This document shows, in pieces, positions 62,323-64,000 of a stretch of DNA of 64,000 nt. Every line of letters begins with the position of its first letter. The first letter of the stretch is position 1. The DNA is from Limnohabitans radicicola. GTDB taxonomy: Bacteria > Pseudomonadota > Gammaproteobacteria > Burkholderiales > Burkholderiaceae_C. The stretch is from positions 1,129,688 to 1,193,687 of the forward strand of contig NZ_JACYFT010000001.1 in the NCBI RefSeq assembly GCF_014837235.1, given 5' to 3'. A program made the translations under genes and the position numbers. A model generated the notes under the pieces. It had not been told where the DNA came from, did no database searches, and worked only from the letters and a program-made list of their open reading frames with translations.

Positions 62323-63474
62323 TCAAATGCCCAGCTGCTTGCCCGCGAGTTCTTTCATGATCTCTTCGGCGCCGCCACCGATCATCATCACCTTGACTTC
62401 GCGGTAGATGCGCTCCACCCGCGTGCCGCGCATGAAGCCCATGCCGCCCAGGATCTGCACCGCCTGATCGGCGCAGAACTGCATGGTCTGCGTCGTGTGG
62501 TTTTTCAGCATGCACAGCTCGGCCACCGTGCGGGGGCTGTGGTCGCCCGCGTCCAGTTTTTGCGCCAGCTGCTCCAGCCAGGGTTGGCAGGACGCGATCT
62601 TCATCTGCATATCGACCAGCTTGTGGCGGATGACCTGGCGCTCGATGAGCGGCGCACCAAAGGTCTTGCGCTGGCGCGCCCAGTCGAGTGCATCGTCGTA
62701 GCAGACCTTGGCAAAGGCCCAGGCCCCCACCGCCAGCGTCAGGCGCTCGGTGTTGAAGTTCGTCATGATGGCGCGAAAGCCCGCGCCTTCTTCGCCGATC
62801 AGGTGGTCGTGTGGCACGCGGCAATCGTCAAAGCGCAGGTGCGCGGTGTCGCTGGACCACCAGCCCATCTTGCGCAGCGGCGTGCGCGACAGGCCCGGCG
62901 CATCGCCCGGCACCGCGATCAGCGACAGGCCCGAGGCCCCCGGCCCGCCCGTGCGCACCGCCACCGTGATCCAGTCGGCGCGCAGGCCGGAGGTGATGAA
63001 CACCTTCTCGCCGTTGAGCACCCACTCCCCACCGTCCAACCGGGCGGTGGTGCGGATGGCCGCCACGTCCGAGCCGCCACCGGGTTCGGTGATGGCCAGC
63101 GCCGCGATCTTGTGGCCCGCCAGCACCTCGGGCACGATGCGTTGCTTGAGGGCCTCCGAGCCCAGCGCCACCACGGGCGGCAGGCCGATGGTGTGCGAAA
63201 ACAGACTCGCCAGCACACCCCCCGAGCCCGCCTTGGCGACTTCTTCGCTCACGATCAGGCGGTAGAGGTTGTCGGCCGCGATGCCGCCATAGGCTTCGGG
63301 GTAGCCGATGGCCAGCAGGCCGATGTCGGCGGCTTTTTTGTACAGCGAACGGGGAAAGTACTCGCCACGCTCGGCGGCTTCGTCCCAGTCGTTGACATGG
63401 GGCGCGATCTCGCGCTCGACAAACTGCCGGACCGTGGCGCGGAAGTCCTCGTGGGCAGCGGTGTAGGGGCTCAT
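62323..63474 (-). CDS. Acyl-CoA dehydrogenase
   Basis: A 383-residue flavoprotein dehydrogenase. 'ALAITEPGGGSDVAAIRTTARLDGGEWVLNGEKVFITSG' binds FAD and substrate, and the catalytic base is probably the Glu in 'FNTERLTLAVGAWAF', as in long-chain, isovaleryl and citronellyl-CoA dehydrogenases; the C-terminal position reads 'MIGGGAEEIM'. ATG 63474 is selected; the ORF-track start adds 35 residues overlapping the next gene. It follows a biotin carboxylase-type subunit by 16 bases, a pairing typical of leucine or acyclic-terpene degradation. Confidence 0.93.
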   Translation of the reverse strand: MSPYTAAHEDFRATVRQFVEREIAPHVNDWDEAAERGEYFPRSLYKKAADIGLLAIGYPEAYGGIAADNLYRLIVSEEVAKAGSGGVLASLFSHTIGLPPVVALGSEALKQRIVPEVLAGHKIAALAITEPGGGSDVAAIRTTARLDGGEWVLNGEKVFITSGLRADWITVAVRTGGPGASGLSLIAVPGDAPGLSRTPLRKMGWWSSDTAHLRFDDCRVPHDHLIGEEGAGFRAIMTNFNTERLTLAVGAWAFAKVCYDDALDWARQRKTFGAPLIERQVIRHKLVDMQMKIASCQPWLEQLAQKLDAGDHSPRTVAELCMLKNHTTQTMQFCADQAVQILGGMGFMRGTRVERIYREVKVMMIGGGAEEIMKELAGKQLGI

Positions 63475-63490
63475 GGTGGCGTCTCCGTGC

Positions 63491-64000
63491 TCAAGCGGCC
63501 GCTTCGATTTCGGCCAGCACACGGCGCGCGGCCACCTGCTCGCCCGCCCGGGCATGCAGGCCCTTGACCTGCCCGGCAATGGGCGCGAGCAGGCGGTGTT
63601 CCATCTTCATCGCCTCCATCACCAGCAGGGTTTGACCGGCCTGCACGCTCTGGCCCGGTGCCACTTCGACGCGCACCACGCGGCCGTGCATGGGGGCCAG
63701 CACCGCCCCGCTGCTGGCGGTCTGGGCGCGGCTGGCCGCTTGCCAGCGCAGGTCTTCGCCGTGCAGCTCCAGAGGGCCAACTTGCAACCAGAACTGATCA
63801 CCTTGGCGCACCAGCACCGCCTCCACAGGTTGTCCGTTGACGATCGCCGACACCTGACCGTCAGCCGCCCTGCGCAAGTCGGTGATGGCGACCTCATGGT
63901 CTTGCCCGTGCGCTTGCCACGCACCGCCCTGGCCTTGCACCGTCCAGACTTGCCGCTCGCCCTGCAGCTGCAAGGGCAGCGCCGTGTCCACACGCCCCGC
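63491..64000 (-). CDS. Acyl-CoA carboxylase alpha subunit, C-terminal biotin carrier part (partial)
   Basis: The frame is open to the right edge, so only the last ~170 residues are seen. The biotinyl domain is clear: 'VLAPMHGRVVRVEVAPGQSVQAGQTLLVMEAMKMEHRLLAPIAG', with the biotinylated Lys in 'EAMKMEH'. Upstream is a BT-like linker domain. This is the 3' end of the alpha subunit of a methylcrotonyl-, geranyl- or propionyl-type carboxylase; which one cannot be told without the missing part. It is co-directional with the following acyl-CoA dehydrogenase, and together they suggest a branched acyl-CoA pathway. Confidence 0.9.
   Translation of the reverse strand, partial: AGRVDTALPLQLQGERQVWTVQGQGGAWQAHGQDHEVAITDLRRAADGQVSAIVNGQPVEAVLVRQGDQFWLQVGPLELHGEDLRWQAASRAQTASSGAVLAPMHGRVVRVEVAPGQSVQAGQTLLVMEAMKMEHRLLAPIAGQVKGLHARAGEQVAARRVLAEIEAAA

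Overview
The window looks like a chromosomal segment of a betaproteobacterium, most likely Burkholderiales/Comamonadaceae. This rests on the high GC content, the dense operons with ATGA-type overlaps, the several Bug (TctC-type) tripartite tricarboxylate receptors, the separate MetH halves, an SAH riboswitch and the family make-up. The assignment is by family resemblance only; no 16S or other marker gene is present. I see no rRNA, tRNA, CRISPR array, insertion sequence or prophage, and no gene-free stretch longer than about 225 bases.

Region 1 (0-8.3 kb): the end of a molybdenum hydroxylase large subunit with its maturation genes (XdhC-like and MobA/MocA-like). Next comes a nitrogen-control operon, outer-membrane protein - glnK - amtB, behind a good sigma-54 promoter, then a ComM/YifB ATPase, a small exported protein and an MFS transporter. 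Region 2 (8.3-12.2 kb) is the most interesting locus. It encodes a short exported peptide with six Cys-Gly motifs, a DUF692 iron oxidase, a DUF2063 partner and a DoxX-like membrane protein, and diverges from an ECF sigma factor and its NrsF/DUF1109 anti-sigma factor. Both directions start from GTAACT-N16-CGRA promoters. This is the layout of bufferin/HvfA-type modified-peptide (RiPP) systems.

Region 3 (12.2-25.8 kb): the cobalamin half of methionine synthase under an SAH riboswitch that can be read base by base; a tyrosine phosphatase; a cyanate uptake and hydrolysis operon with a two-component system upstream; an acyl-CoA dehydrogenase; the detached homocysteine-binding half of methionine synthase about 8 kb from its partner; and queC. 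Region 4 (25.8-29.6 kb): recQ, a CigR/RcnB-like exported protein and 4-hydroxyphenylpyruvate dioxygenase.

Region 5 (29.7-43.4 kb): organic-acid catabolism with Bug receptors (one frameshifted), a CaiB-type CoA-transferase, an HMG-CoA-lyase-like enzyme, a divergent LysR regulator translationally coupled to an aconitase-superfamily protein with swapped domain order, two MFS carriers, a carboxymuconolactone-decarboxylase-like protein and ArgE. Region 6 (43.4-54.0 kb): a DUF2789 protein, DAHP synthase, an AtuA-like pair with a TetR regulator, and a complete livHMGF - acyl-CoA ligase - substrate-binding-protein operon ending in a strong terminator. Region 7 (54.0-64.0 kb): a MarR regulator with a perfect palindromic operator, an FAD monooxygenase, a DUF2783 protein and fumarylacetoacetase; an exported metallo-beta-lactamase-fold protein; an amino-acid-type binding protein; an isochorismatase-like hydrolase; a polyhydroxyalkanoate synthase; an acyl-CoA dehydrogenase; and the biotin-carrier end of an acyl-CoA carboxylase that runs off the window.

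Overall the window describes a metabolically versatile heterotroph that scavenges ammonium, cyanate, carboxylates and acyl/aromatic acids and stores carbon as polyester. It also carries a probable peptide-based metal-stress response.
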